This document shows positions 25,211-33,996 of a DNA stretch of 64,000 bases, one piece after another. Position 1 is the stretch's first letter; each line of letters starts with the position of its first letter. This DNA comes from Nocardia abscessus (GTDB taxonomy: Bacteria > Actinomycetota > Actinomycetes > Mycobacteriales > Mycobacteriaceae), in contig NZ_JADLQO010000015.1 of assembly GCF_015477775.1 (NCBI RefSeq), forward strand, positions 124,001-188,000. The letters run 5' to 3'. A program made the position numbers and the translations under genes. The notes below the pieces were generated by a model, which had not been told where the DNA came from, searched no databases, and worked only from the letters and a program-made list of their open reading frames with translations.

Positions 25211-27043
25211 GTGTTCGCGGGCCCGTTTCTGTCGGACCTCGGCCCTACGCTGCACGCCGTGCCCGACCCCGCGCCGCGCCCGGCCGCCGCCCAGCAGCTG
25301 GCTTTCGACGAGCTCGACACGCCCCTCTACGACACCACGTTCGTGGTCGTGGACCTGGAGACCACCGGGACCAGTCCCGGCACGGACGGCATCACCGAGA
25401 TCGGCGCGGTGAAGGTGCGCGGCGGCGAGGTGCTCGGCGAGTTCGCGACGCTGGTCAACCCGGGGCGCACGATTCCGCCCGCGGTCGTGCACGTCACCGG
25501 CATCACCACCGCGATGGTGTACGCCGCGCCGCGGATCGAGGCGGTGCTGCCCGGCTTCCTGGAGTTCGCCGCGGGCGCCGTGCTGGTCGCGCACAACGCC
25601 CGGTTCGACATGGGGTTCCTGCGCGCCGCCGCGGCGCAGTGCGACACGCCGTGGCCGCCCGCACAGGTGCTGTGCACCGTGAAACTGGCGCGGCGGGTGC
25701 TCGGGCGCGACGAAGCGCCCTCGGTGCGGCTGAGTTCGCTGGCTCGGTTGCTCGGCGCCGCCACCCAGCCGACCCACCGTGCGCTGCAAGACGCCCGTGC
25801 GACCGTCGACGTGCTGCACGCGCTGATCGGGCGAGTCGGGAACCAGGGCGTCCACAGTCTCACCGAGCTGCTCGACTATCTGCCCGACGTCACGCCCCGG
25901 CAGCGCTCCAAGCGTGTCCTGGCGGCCGACCTCCCCGCTTCGCCCGGGGTGTATCTGTTCCGCGGTCCTTCCGATGAAGTCCTATATATAGGTACGGCCG
26001 TGAACCTGCGCCGCCGTGTCCGTAACTACTTCACCGGTTCGGAGACCCGCGGCCGGATGAAAGAGATGGTGTCGCTGGCGATTCGGGTCGACCATGTGGT
26101 GTGCGCGCACGCGCTCGAGGCGGGCGTGCGCGAACTGCGGTTGCTGGTGGCCCACACCCCGCCCTACAACCGCCGATCGAAGTTCCCGAAGCGGGCATGG
26201 TGGCTCACCCTCACCGACGAGCCGTTCCCCCGGTTCTCGGTGGTGCGGGAACCGTCCCGGGATGCGCTGGGGCCGTTCAATTCCCGCAACGATGCCGTCG
26301 ACCTCGGGGTGATCATCGCCGAGTTCACCGGGCTGCGCACCTGTACGGCGCGGTTGTCCAGGAAGGCGATTCACGAGTGCCCGCCCGCGCTCGTCGGCGG
26401 GTGTCCGGCGGGCTCAGGGGGAAGGGCGCTGGGCAGCGCGGAATACGCACCCGTGCCCGCGCTCGTGCGCGCGTTGTTCGCCGGGCGCAGCGACGCGCCG
26501 ATTCGGCTCATGCTCGATCGGATCGAAACTCATTCGCGCGCGGAGCATTTCGAGGCGGCGGCCCGGGTACGCGACCGCGCCGTGCGGGTGGTGCGCGCGT
26601 TGCGCCGTACCCAGCGCCTGGCCGCGCTGGCGCGCATAGCCGAACTGATCGCCGCGCATCCCGACGGCAACGGCGGGTGGGAGTTCGCGGTGATCCGCTA
26701 CGGCCGCCTCGCCGGGGCCGGCACCGCGCCGCGCGGTGTACCGCCCATGCCCATCGTCGAACAGATCGTGGCCGCCGCGGAAACGGTGATGCCGACAGTG
26801 GTTTCCGGCCACACCGGCTCTCCTGCGGATGATGCCGCCCCACCGCTGCGGGGCGCCGTGCCGGAGGAAGTGGCGCTGGTCGTCCGCTGGCTGGCGCGGC
26901 CGGGGGTGCGGATCGTGCGGACCACCGAGGGGTACCACGAGCCCATGTTCGGCGCGGCGCGGTGGCTGGGCTGGGCGCAGCTCGCCGACGCGGCGGTCCG
27001 CGCCCAACCGACCGAGCAGGCCTATCTCGACCGCCTAGGCTGA
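25211..27043 (+). CDS. DEDD exonuclease fused to UvrC N-terminal (GIY-YIG) domain (Rv2191-like)
   Basis: A 610-aa fusion. Residues about 43-205 are a DnaQ-like 3'-5' exonuclease: ExoI is VVVDLETTGTSP, ExoII includes VAHNARFDMGFL, and ExoIII includes HRALQDARATVDVL. Residues about 240-330 are a GIY-YIG domain as in UvrC (SPGVYLF, EVLYIGTAVNLRRRVRNYF), followed by a UvrC/UvrB-interaction-like region (MLDRIETHSRAEHFEAAARVRDR). A C-terminal extension is Cho/UvrC-like but lacks the RNase H nuclease half of UvrC. It probably works in DNA repair. GTG 25259 is an alternative start with little cost in sequence; neither has a good Shine-Dalgarno. Confidence 0.92.
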   Translation: MFAGPFLSDLGPTLHAVPDPAPRPAAAQQLAFDELDTPLYDTTFVVVDLETTGTSPGTDGITEIGAVKVRGGEVLGEFATLVNPGRTIPPAVVHVTGITTAMVYAAPRIEAVLPGFLEFAAGAVLVAHNARFDMGFLRAAAAQCDTPWPPAQVLCTVKLARRVLGRDEAPSVRLSSLARLLGAATQPTHRALQDARATVDVLHALIGRVGNQGVHSLTELLDYLPDVTPRQRSKRVLAADLPASPGVYLFRGPSDEVLYIGTAVNLRRRVRNYFTGSETRGRMKEMVSLAIRVDHVVCAHALEAGVRELRLLVAHTPPYNRRSKFPKRAWWLTLTDEPFPRFSVVREPSRDALGPFNSRNDAVDLGVIIAEFTGLRTCTARLSRKAIHECPPALVGGCPAGSGGRALGSAEYAPVPALVRALFAGRSDAPIRLMLDRIETHSRAEHFEAAARVRDRAVRVVRALRRTQRLAALARIAELIAAHPDGNGGWEFAVIRYGRLAGAGTAPRGVPPMPIVEQIVAAAETVMPTVVSGHTGSPADDAAPPLRGAVPEEVALVVRWLARPGVRIVRTTEGYHEPMFGAARWLGWAQLADAAVRAQPTEQAYLDRLG

Positions 27044-27048
27044 GCACC

Positions 27049-27324
27049 ATGATTACCGCGATCGTCTTGATTCACGCCGACAACGGCCGCATCCCCGAGA
27101 CCGCGCAGGCGGTCGCGGACACCGAGGGCGTCGCCGAGGTCTACTCCTGCGCCGGTGACGTGGACTTGATCGCGATCGTGCGGGTGCGCGATCACGAGCG
27201 GATCGCCGAGGTGGTGACCGGCCGGATCGACAAGACGCCCGGTGTCCTGCGCACTACGACGCACATCGCCTTCAAGTCGTACTCACGAGCCGAAGTCGAG
27301 GCCGGGTTCTCGCTGGGCGAGTAG
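27049..27324 (+). CDS. Stand-alone RAM (Lrp/AsnC ligand-binding) domain protein
   Basis: A 91-aa protein consisting only of the RAM/Lrp-AsnC C-terminal domain (ITAIVLIHADNGRIPETAQAV...GDVDLIAIVRV). It lacks the helix-turn-helix of true Lrp regulators, so it would bind an amino acid or another Lrp-type partner without binding DNA itself. It starts 5 bases after the exonuclease stop and is probably co-transcribed. The target is unknown. Confidence 0.88.
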   Translation: MITAIVLIHADNGRIPETAQAVADTEGVAEVYSCAGDVDLIAIVRVRDHERIAEVVTGRIDKTPGVLRTTTHIAFKSYSRAEVEAGFSLGE

Positions 27325-27551
27325 TGCCGCTCGATACCCGGCCGCGGCGCACCGCGAAATAGGCGGCGTCGTTCGGCGCGAGTTCTCCGACCACACCGCC
27401 CGAGCGGACCGGCGGGTCATCCCCAGGTGCCGGACGCCGTGGGTGCGGTCGCGGTCTCCATGTCGGACCCCGTCGCCGACCTCGAACAGCCGTCAGGGTC
27501 CTCATGTACGCACCGTCGTCGAACGCCCCGCAGGCCTCGACCGACCCCGCC

Positions 27552-28613
27552 TCAGCTGTCGCCGAGCGTCTGCGTCAGCTTCGCCCAGCGCTCCAGCAGC
27601 GCGGCCGCATTGCCCGCATCGATCGCCTCGGCGGCGCGGTCGATGCCCGCGGCGAGCGCGGCGTGCAGGTCCGCATCCGGATCGCCCGCGCCGCGCGACC
27701 AGTCGTAGGCCACGATCGCCGCCGCCGAATTCAGCAGCACCGCGTCGCGGACCGCTCCGCCGCGACCGGCGAACACGTCGCGGGCCACGCCCGCGTTCAC
27801 CTCCGCGTCGCCGCCGCGCAGCGCGTCCAGGTCGACCCGGGGAATGCCGATGCGAGTGGGGTCGATGGTGGTCTGACGCGTCCGTCCGCCCGAGACGATC
27901 CATGCCTCGGTGGTGTCCGAGGTGGTGATCTCGTCGAGCCCGTCGTTGCCGCGCACCACCAGGGCGCTGGCACCGCGTTCGGCGAATACGCCCGCGATCA
28001 CCGGGAGCAGGTCGGCGAACGCGCAGCCGACCAGCCCGGCGCGCGGCTGCGCGGGGTTGGTCAGCGGTCCGAGCACGTTGAAGACCGTCGGGATGCCGAT
28101 CTGGCTGCGGGCCGCCCCCGCGTACCGCAGGGCGGGGTGGAACACGGCCGCGAAGCAGAAGCCGATGCCGACCTCCCGCACACAGTGCGCCACCGACTCG
28201 GGACCGAGCGCGAGCTTCACGCCGAGCGCCTCGAGCACGTCCGCGCCGCCGCTCTTGGACGACGCGGCCCGGTTGCCGTGCTTGACCACGGGAACCCCGG
28301 CCGAGGCCACCACGATCGAGGACATGGTGGAGATGTTCACCGAGCCCGACCGGTCACCGCCGGTGCCGACGATGTCGACCGCGTCGCCATCGATCCGCAC
28401 CAGCCGGGCGTGCTCGAGCATGCCCGTGGCCAGGCCGGTCAGCTCGGTGGGCGTCGGGCCCTTGATCTTCATCGCGACGCCGAACGCGGCGATCTGCGCG
28501 GGGGTGGCGTTGTCGGACATGATCTCGTTCATCGCCCACGACGTGTCGTCCGCGGCCAGGTCGCCACCGTCGGCGAGGACTCCGAGCACCTGGGGCCAGC
28601 TGCGCACGCTCAT
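27552..28613 (-). CDS. trpD: Anthranilate phosphoribosyltransferase
   Basis: A 353-aa enzyme joining anthranilate and PRPP in tryptophan synthesis. The PRPP loop GTGGDRSGSVNIST, KHGNRAASSKSGGADVLEALG and the second PRPP-binding region (FAAVFHPALRYAGAARSQIGIPTVFNVLGPLTNPA) are all intact. It lies alone, not in a trp operon, as Rv2192c does next to ctaE. ATG 28613 gives MSVRSWPQVLG. Confidence 0.95.
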   Translation of the reverse strand: MSVRSWPQVLGVLADGGDLAADDTSWAMNEIMSDNATPAQIAAFGVAMKIKGPTPTELTGLATGMLEHARLVRIDGDAVDIVGTGGDRSGSVNISTMSSIVVASAGVPVVKHGNRAASSKSGGADVLEALGVKLALGPESVAHCVREVGIGFCFAAVFHPALRYAGAARSQIGIPTVFNVLGPLTNPAQPRAGLVGCAFADLLPVIAGVFAERGASALVVRGNDGLDEITTSDTTEAWIVSGGRTRQTTIDPTRIGIPRVDLDALRGGDAEVNAGVARDVFAGRGGAVRDAVLLNSAAAIVAYDWSRGAGDPDADLHAALAAGIDRAAEAIDAGNAAALLERWAKLTQTLGDS

Positions 28614-28701
28614 TCCACTTCTCCCGTCACACTGGTTTCGCGCACCAGTTTCTCCTCGAGGAGCCTAGCTGTGTTCGATCGGCCGCGACTCCGTCGCGGG
28701 C

Positions 28702-28783
28702 GTGTTCGCGGCCCCCTTGTGGCGAACGGCGCATGCTCGGCCTCGCTTCGCTCGAAACCCGTGGTCGGTGTGCTGTGGTTCCG
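28702..28783 (+). repeat. Dispersed intergenic hairpin repeat, copy B (core deleted)
   Basis: This copy retains the left end (GTGTTCGCGGCCCCCTTGTGGC) and the right tail (GAACGGCGCATGCTC... TCGCTTCGCTCGAAACC) of the family seen at 21443-21595 and 38589-38741. It lacks about 71 bases that form most of the inner hairpin; the junction falls at GGC|GAAC near 28723. It lies between trpD and the next gene, both on the minus strand. Confidence 0.8.
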
Positions 28784-28844
28784 CCGATCGGGGTGGCGCC
28801 GCGGTCCCGGAGGAATCGCCCGGAGACGTGGGTCGGCGGTCCGT

Positions 28845-29276
28845 TCATGGGTGCGGCCGCGGTTGCAGGGCGTCCCAGCCGTCGGCGGTGCCGTCGTGAC
28901 GCTGGGCGAGACCGGCCATGCGCGAGCGTTCCTGGGCGCAGTGCAGGGCGTCGAGCAGCTGCATGCGCTGGAGGATCACCGTTTCGAGCGCGTCGGCGGC
29001 CGGGCCGCCCACCTGGGGCGCGGGGGAGTAGCCGTCCTGTGCGGCGATCGCGCAGACGGTGTCCACGTGCTGGGGCGGGATGCGCAGGTGGTGGCGCAGC
29101 ACCGCGGGTGCGTCCGGCGTCAGTCCGGTCGCGCGCGCCAGCGCGGTCGAACACGCCTCCGCGTCGTCGAAGCAGGACGCGACCACGATCAGGTCCGCGC
29201 GGTCGGGGTCCAGCGTCGTCGGCCGGTCCCGCCGCAGTAGCCGCCGCCACAGCCGGGATGCCACATGAGCCTCCAT
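28845..29276 (-). CDS. Hypothetical protein
   Basis: A 143-aa protein that I do not recognise. It starts with a basic segment (RLWRRLLRRDRP), contains LIVVASCFDDAEACSTALARATGLTP and a helical C-terminal part (ALETVILQRMQLLDALHCAQERSRM). There is no signal peptide or membrane span. It lies directly upstream of trpD on the same strand and divergent from ctaE. The regular codon pattern and high third-position GC support a real gene. Confidence 0.65.
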   Translation of the reverse strand: MEAHVASRLWRRLLRRDRPTTLDPDRADLIVVASCFDDAEACSTALARATGLTPDAPAVLRHHLRIPPQHVDTVCAIAAQDGYSPAPQVGGPAADALETVILQRMQLLDALHCAQERSRMAGLAQRHDGTADGWDALQPRPHP

Positions 29277-29440
29277 CTCAGGTTCTCCTTACTCTCGCCT
29301 GTCATGCTGTCCGGGCGTTCGTCCGCGGGTGCGACCGGTTCCAGGCTCGCGCACACCGCTCGCCCCACGCCCTCGCCTGGTCGAGAGCCCGCCCTTCCCT
29401 GCGTTTTCCGACACGGAGAAACGAGTTTCGTACCCGGGTA

Positions 29441-29468
29441 TTGGCGTCGTACTACGACGAGTCATACT
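29441..29468 (+). promoter_or_regulatory. ctaE promoter with internal dyad; leaderless start
   Basis: A TTGGCG -35-like hexamer (29441-29446), a 16-base spacer and a CATACT -10 (29463-29468) place transcription at or next to the GTG of ctaE (29476), so the mRNA is likely leaderless. The spacer is filled by a near-perfect 7+7 inverted repeat, CGTCGTA c TACGACG (29445-29459), that looks like a regulator site controlling the ctaE-qcrCAB genes. Confidence 0.55.
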
Positions 29469-29475
29469 TACCCCC

Positions 29476-30087
29476 GTGACGACCGCAGTAGGGACCCCAG
29501 GATCGGCCATTACCCAGCGTGTGCATTCGCTGAACCGGCCCAACATGGTCAGCGTCGGTACCATCATCTGGCTGTCGAGCGAGCTGATGTTCTTCGCAGG
29601 CCTGTTCGCGATGTACTTCGTCGCGCGCGCCCAGGCGCACGGTCACTGGCCGCCGGAGCCGACCGAGCTGAACCTGAAGCTCGCCGTGCCGGTCACGGCC
29701 GTGCTGGTCGCGTCGTCGTTCACCTGCCAGATGGGCGTGTTCGCCGCGGAGAAGGGCGACGTGTTCGGCCTGCGCCGCTGGTATGTCGTCACGTTGGCGA
29801 TGGGCACGTTCTTCGTCCTCGGCCAGGGCTACGAGTACATGAACCTGGTGCACGAGGGAACGTCGATTTCCAGCAGCTCCTACGGCTCGGTGTTCTACAT
29901 CACCACCGGCTTCCACGGTCTGCACGTCATCGGTGGTCTGATCGCGTTCGTGTTCCTGCTGGTGCGCACCAAGGTCAGCAAGTTCACACCGGCGCAGGCC
30001 ACCGCCGCGATCGTCGTCTCCTACTACTGGCACTTCGTCGACATCGTGTGGATCGGGTTGTTCGCCACGATCTACTTCGTCCGCTGA
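29476..30087 (+). CDS. ctaE: Cytochrome c oxidase subunit III
   Basis: A 203-aa five-helix subunit III of the aa3 oxidase: NRPNMVSVGTIIWLSSELMFFAGLFAMYF opens the family pattern, and EYMNLVHEG and FHGLHVIGGL follow. GTG 29476 is chosen because the upstream frame is not family-like and a -10 box lies seven bases away. It heads the ctaE-qcrC-qcrA-qcrB cluster (gap to qcrC of 85 bases), exactly as Rv2193-Rv2196. Confidence 0.96.
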   Translation: MTTAVGTPGSAITQRVHSLNRPNMVSVGTIIWLSSELMFFAGLFAMYFVARAQAHGHWPPEPTELNLKLAVPVTAVLVASSFTCQMGVFAAEKGDVFGLRRWYVVTLAMGTFFVLGQGYEYMNLVHEGTSISSSSYGSVFYITTGFHGLHVIGGLIAFVFLLVRTKVSKFTPAQATAAIVVSYYWHFVDIVWIGLFATIYFVR

Positions 30088-30172
30088 TCGTGGACGTCGC
30101 GCCGCCGAGCGGGCGCGGCGAGACCCAAGATCTTTCGCACAAGTCGGTTCCGTCTACTCCAAAGGGACACAG

Positions 30173-31036
30173 ATGAGTTCATCTCCCCCGTCAGCGCCAG
30201 AGCCCGCCAGCCCCGGGAACGGCCAGGCCAGCAGGACGCGCAGGCAGCGCCGCGTTCGCCGTCGCATCGCGGGCGGACTTGCGCTGCTGGTGGGCCTCGT
30301 CGGAGCAGGCTTCCTGGCATCGGCCCTGACGCCGGACCCGCAGCGCGCGACCGCGCACCAGGACCAGTCCGCGCTCATCCGCGAGGGCCAGCAGCTCTAC
30401 GACACGTCCTGCATCACCTGCCACGGCGCGAACCTGCAAGGTGTGGCCGACCGCGGTCCCAGCCTGATCGGCGTCGGCGAGGCCGCCGTCTACTTCCAGG
30501 TGTCCTCCGGCCGCATGCCGATGGCGCGCAACGAGGCCCAGGCGCAGCGCAAGCCGCCGAAGTTCGACGCTCACCAGACCGACGCGCTGAGCGCCTACGT
30601 GGCGGCCAACGGCGGCGGTCCGACCGTGCTCCGCGACGCCGACGGCGAGGTCGCCCAGGAATCGCTGCGCGGTGCGGACATCGCCCGCGGGTCGGAGCTG
30701 TTCCGGATGAACTGCGCGTCCTGCCACAACTTCACCGGACGCGGCGGCGCGCTGTCCTCCGGTAAATTCGCACCGCCGCTGGCGCCCGCCAGCGAGCAGC
30801 AGATCTACGCCGCGATGCTCACCGGCCCGCAGAACATGCCGAAGTTCTCCGACCGCCAGCTGAGCCCGGAGGAAAAGCGCGACATCGTCGCCTACGTCAA
30901 GAACTCCTCCGAGGAGCACAGCCCGGGCGGCTGGGATCTCGGTGGATTCGGTCCCGCGACCGAGGCCCTGGCCATCTGGGTGGTCGGCATCACGCTAGTG
31001 GTCGGCGCGGCGATGTGGATCGGATCCCGGTCGTGA
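30173..31036 (+). CDS. qcrC: Cytochrome bc1 complex diheme cytochrome c subunit
   Basis: A 287-aa diheme cytochrome cc, the actinobacterial substitute for cytochrome c1 plus a soluble cytochrome c. Two CxxCH haem motifs are present: CITCHG (about residue 79) and CASCHN (about residue 183). An N-terminal membrane segment (IAGGLALLVGLVGAGFLASAL) and a C-terminal one (ALAIWVVGITLVVGAAMWIG) fix it with both haems outside. ATG 30173 follows AAAGGGACACAG. It passes electrons directly to CtaC in the supercomplex. Confidence 0.97.
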   Translation: MSSSPPSAPEPASPGNGQASRTRRQRRVRRRIAGGLALLVGLVGAGFLASALTPDPQRATAHQDQSALIREGQQLYDTSCITCHGANLQGVADRGPSLIGVGEAAVYFQVSSGRMPMARNEAQAQRKPPKFDAHQTDALSAYVAANGGGPTVLRDADGEVAQESLRGADIARGSELFRMNCASCHNFTGRGGALSSGKFAPPLAPASEQQIYAAMLTGPQNMPKFSDRQLSPEEKRDIVAYVKNSSEEHSPGGWDLGGFGPATEALAIWVVGITLVVGAAMWIGSRS

Positions 31037-31109
31037 CCGGTCAGCGCCCGGAGTCGGTAGCTCGCGTGACCACGGAGGGCGCCCCGGTCATGCCGAAAGG
31101 ACACAGGTC

Positions 31110-32315
31110 ATGAGCGATAGGGATAAGGAGCGAGACGACATGGGTCGCCCGGATGAGGGCCACGACGCGCACCAGTCGAAGGAGCAGCCGGTGAACGCCC
31201 CCGCGGCGGAGCCGACCGAGGCCGATCTCGACAAGATGTCGCGCGACGAACTGGTCAAGCTCGGTACCGAGCGCGACGGCGTAGACGTCGCCTACCGCCG
31301 CGAACGCTTCCCGATCCCGGGCACCCGGGCGGAGAAGCGTGCCGAGCGCGCCGTGACCTTCTGGTTCGCGGTGTCCGGCATCGCGGCCGCGGCGCTGGTC
31401 GGCGTGTTCCTGTTCTGGCCGTGGGAGTTCAAGAGCAAGGAAGACGAGGGCCACGCGGCCTACTCGCTGTTCACCCCGCTGGTCGGCCTGACCTTCGGCA
31501 TCTCGGTGCTGGTCATCGGCGTCGCGGTGGTGCTGATCCGCAAGCTGTTCATCCCCGCCGAGCTGTCCATCCAGCAGCGCCACGACGGTCCGTCGCCCGA
31601 GGTCGAGCGCCGCACCCTGGTGGCCGAGCTGCAGGACGCGCTGGACACTTCCACCCTCGGCCGCCGCAAGATGATCACGCGCACCGCGGGCGCGGGCGTC
31701 GGCGTGCTCGGCATCGGCGCGCTGCTGGTGTTCGTCGGCGGCATGATCAAGAACCCGTGGGCCAAGGGCGACAAGTCGCCGCTGTGGGTCTCCGGCTGGA
31801 CCCCGGACTTCCCGGGCGAGACCATCTACATCCGCCGCGACACCGGTCGCCCGGATGACGTGGTGCTGGTGCGTCCGGAGGATCTCGACGCGGGCGCCAT
31901 GGAGACGGTGTTCCCGTGGAAGGAGAAGTGGCGCGGCGACGAGCACGCGACGCTGGATTCCCTGCGCGGCATCCGCAACGCCGTCATGCTGATCCGCCTG
32001 CGCACCGAAGACGCGCAGAAGGCGATCAAGCGCAAGGGCCAGGAGAGCTTCAACTTCGGCGACTACTTCGCCTACTCGAAGATCTGCACCCACCTCGGCT
32101 GCCCGACCTCGCTGTTCGAGCAGCAGACCAACCGGATCCTGTGCCCTTGCCACCAGTCGCAGTTCTCCGCGACCGAGTGGGGCAAGCCGGTCTTCGGTCC
32201 CGCCGCTCGCGCGCTGCCGCAGCTGCCGATCACCGTCAACGCTGAGGGCTTCCTGGTCGCCAACGGCGACTTCATCGAGCCGCTCGGCCCGGCCTACTGG
32301 GAGCGCCGTTCATGA
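31110..32315 (+). CDS. qcrA: Cytochrome bc1 complex Rieske iron-sulfur subunit
   Basis: A 401-aa Rieske protein with the long actinobacterial N-terminal region. Three membrane helices are visible (about residues 80-100, 120-145 and 195-215), and the 2Fe-2S ligands are in CTHLGCPTS and CPCHQSQF. ATG 31110 is preceded by GAAAGGACACAGGTC; a second ATG at 31140 would shorten the acidic N-terminus. The stop overlaps the qcrB start (ATGA), so expression is coupled. Confidence 0.96.
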   Translation: MSDRDKERDDMGRPDEGHDAHQSKEQPVNAPAAEPTEADLDKMSRDELVKLGTERDGVDVAYRRERFPIPGTRAEKRAERAVTFWFAVSGIAAAALVGVFLFWPWEFKSKEDEGHAAYSLFTPLVGLTFGISVLVIGVAVVLIRKLFIPAELSIQQRHDGPSPEVERRTLVAELQDALDTSTLGRRKMITRTAGAGVGVLGIGALLVFVGGMIKNPWAKGDKSPLWVSGWTPDFPGETIYIRRDTGRPDDVVLVRPEDLDAGAMETVFPWKEKWRGDEHATLDSLRGIRNAVMLIRLRTEDAQKAIKRKGQESFNFGDYFAYSKICTHLGCPTSLFEQQTNRILCPCHQSQFSATEWGKPVFGPAARALPQLPITVNAEGFLVANGDFIEPLGPAYWERRS

Positions 32316-33931
32316 GTCCTTCTGTCGCAGCCCAAGCCAACGAGGCGGACGAGCGGTATCGCGCCGCCGCGTTCATGAAGCGGTCGATCAACAAGGTCTT
32401 CCCGACCCACTGGTCGTTCCTGCTCGGCGAGATCGCGCTCTACAGCTTCATCATCCTGCTGCTGTCGGGCGTCTACCTGACGCTGTTCTTCGACCCGTCG
32501 ATGAGCCACGTCGTCTATGACGGCGCGTATCAGCCGTTGCGCGGTGTGACGATGTCGCGGGCGTACGAGACGGCGCTGAACATCACCTTCGAGGTGCGCG
32601 GTGGTCTGTTCGTGCGGCAGGTGCACCACTGGGCGGCTCTGCTGTTCGCCGCGTCGATCATCATCCACCTGTTCCGGATCTTCTTCACCGGCGCGTTCCG
32701 CAAGCCGCGTGAGGCGAACTGGGTGATCGGTTCGCTGCTGCTGATCCTGGCCATGTTCGAGGGCTTCTTCGGCTACTCGCTGCCCGACGATCTGCTCTCG
32801 GGCACCGGCCTGCGGGCCGCGTTCGGCGGTATCACGATGAGCATCCCGATCGTCGGCACCTGGATGCACTGGCTGATCTTCGGCGGTGACTTCCCCGGCG
32901 ACATCATCATCCCGCGCTTGTACATCGCGCATGTGCTGTTGTTCCCGGGCATCATCCTGGCGCTGATCGCCGCGCACGTGGCCCTGGTGTGGTACCAGAA
33001 GCACACCCAGTTCCCCGGCCCTGGCCGCACGGAGAACAACGTGGTGGGCGCGCGGATCGTGCCGGTGTTCGCCGCCGACCAGGGCGCGTTCTTCGCCTTC
33101 ACCCTCGGCATCGTGGGCATCATGGGCGGCGTGTTCCAGATCAACCCGATCTGGAACCTGGGCCCGTACAACCCGTCGCAGGTGTCGGCGGGTTCGCAGC
33201 CGGACTTCTACATGATGTGGACCGACGGCTTGGCCCGTTTGATGCCGCCGTGGGAGCTGTACCTGGGCCGCTACACCGTGCCCGCGGTGTTCTGGGTGGC
33301 GCTGATCATGGGTCTGGTGTTCGCCGTGCTGATCGCCTACCCGTGGATCGAGAAGCGGCTCACCGGTGACACCAGCGCGCACCACAATCTGTTGCAGCGT
33401 CCGCGTGACGTCCCGGTCCGGACCGCGATCGGTTCGATGGCGATCGCGTTCTACGTGGTGCTGACGCTGTCGTGCGTCAACGACATCATCGCGCTGAAGT
33501 TCGACATCTCGCTGAACGCGACCACGTGGATCGGCCGCATCGGCCTGCTCGTCGCCCCGCCGGCGGCCTACTACATCGCCTACCGGTTCTGCCTCGGTTT
33601 GCAGCGCAGCGACCGCGCGGTGCTCGAGCACGGCATCGAGACCGGTGTGATCAAGCGTCTGCCGCACGGCGAGTACATCGAGGTGCACCAGCCGCTCGGC
33701 CCGGTCGACGACCACGGGCACCCGATTCCGCTGGAATACCAGGGCGCCCCGGTCCCGAAGAAGATGAACCAGCTCGGTTCGGCCGGCAAGCCCGGCACCG
33801 GCAGCTTCCTGCGGCCCGACCCGCAGGAAGAGAGCGATCGGCACTTCGAGATCGAGCACGAGGAAGAGCACCGGCAGTTGAAGGTGCTGCAGCAGGCGCA
33901 AGAGGCGGCCAACGGCAAGCACGGCCACTGA
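32312..33931 (+). CDS. qcrB: Cytochrome bc1 complex cytochrome b subunit
   Basis: A 539-aa cytochrome b. Haem-ligating histidines occur in helix II (VRQVHHWAALLFAASIIIHLFRIFFTGAFRKPREANW) and helix IV (LYIAHVLLFPGIILALIAAHVALVWYQKHTQFPGPG), and the PEWxLP-type Qo motif is seen as PPWELY. A long hydrophilic C-terminal tail is typical of actinobacterial QcrB. It is the target of Q203-type inhibitors in mycobacteria. It ends the ctaE-qcrCAB cluster and is followed by a strong hairpin. Confidence 0.97.
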   Translation: MSPSVAAQANEADERYRAAAFMKRSINKVFPTHWSFLLGEIALYSFIILLLSGVYLTLFFDPSMSHVVYDGAYQPLRGVTMSRAYETALNITFEVRGGLFVRQVHHWAALLFAASIIIHLFRIFFTGAFRKPREANWVIGSLLLILAMFEGFFGYSLPDDLLSGTGLRAAFGGITMSIPIVGTWMHWLIFGGDFPGDIIIPRLYIAHVLLFPGIILALIAAHVALVWYQKHTQFPGPGRTENNVVGARIVPVFAADQGAFFAFTLGIVGIMGGVFQINPIWNLGPYNPSQVSAGSQPDFYMMWTDGLARLMPPWELYLGRYTVPAVFWVALIMGLVFAVLIAYPWIEKRLTGDTSAHHNLLQRPRDVPVRTAIGSMAIAFYVVLTLSCVNDIIALKFDISLNATTWIGRIGLLVAPPAAYYIAYRFCLGLQRSDRAVLEHGIETGVIKRLPHGEYIEVHQPLGPVDDHGHPIPLEYQGAPVPKKMNQLGSAGKPGTGSFLRPDPQEESDRHFEIEHEEEHRQLKVLQQAQEAANGKHGH

Positions 33932-33942
33932 CCCCAGCCACA

Positions 33943-33978
33943 CGACGGCCCCGAGTCGAATCCGACTCGGGGCCGTCG
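33943..33978. terminator. Strong bidirectional terminator between qcrB and the exoribonuclease gene
   Basis: A perfect 16-bp inverted repeat (33943-33958 with 33963-33978) with a 4-base loop (AATC) lies 11 bases after the qcrB stop and 18 bases before the end of the convergent gene. It is suited to stop transcription from both sides. Confidence 0.88.
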
Positions 33979-33996
33979 CGCGTCACGGCGCGCTCG

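Noticed and set aside
24800..25855. Minus-strand open frame across the exonuclease gene
   Set aside because: It is an antisense shadow: its composition is Arg/His-rich with no domain, while the plus frame has clear DnaQ motifs.
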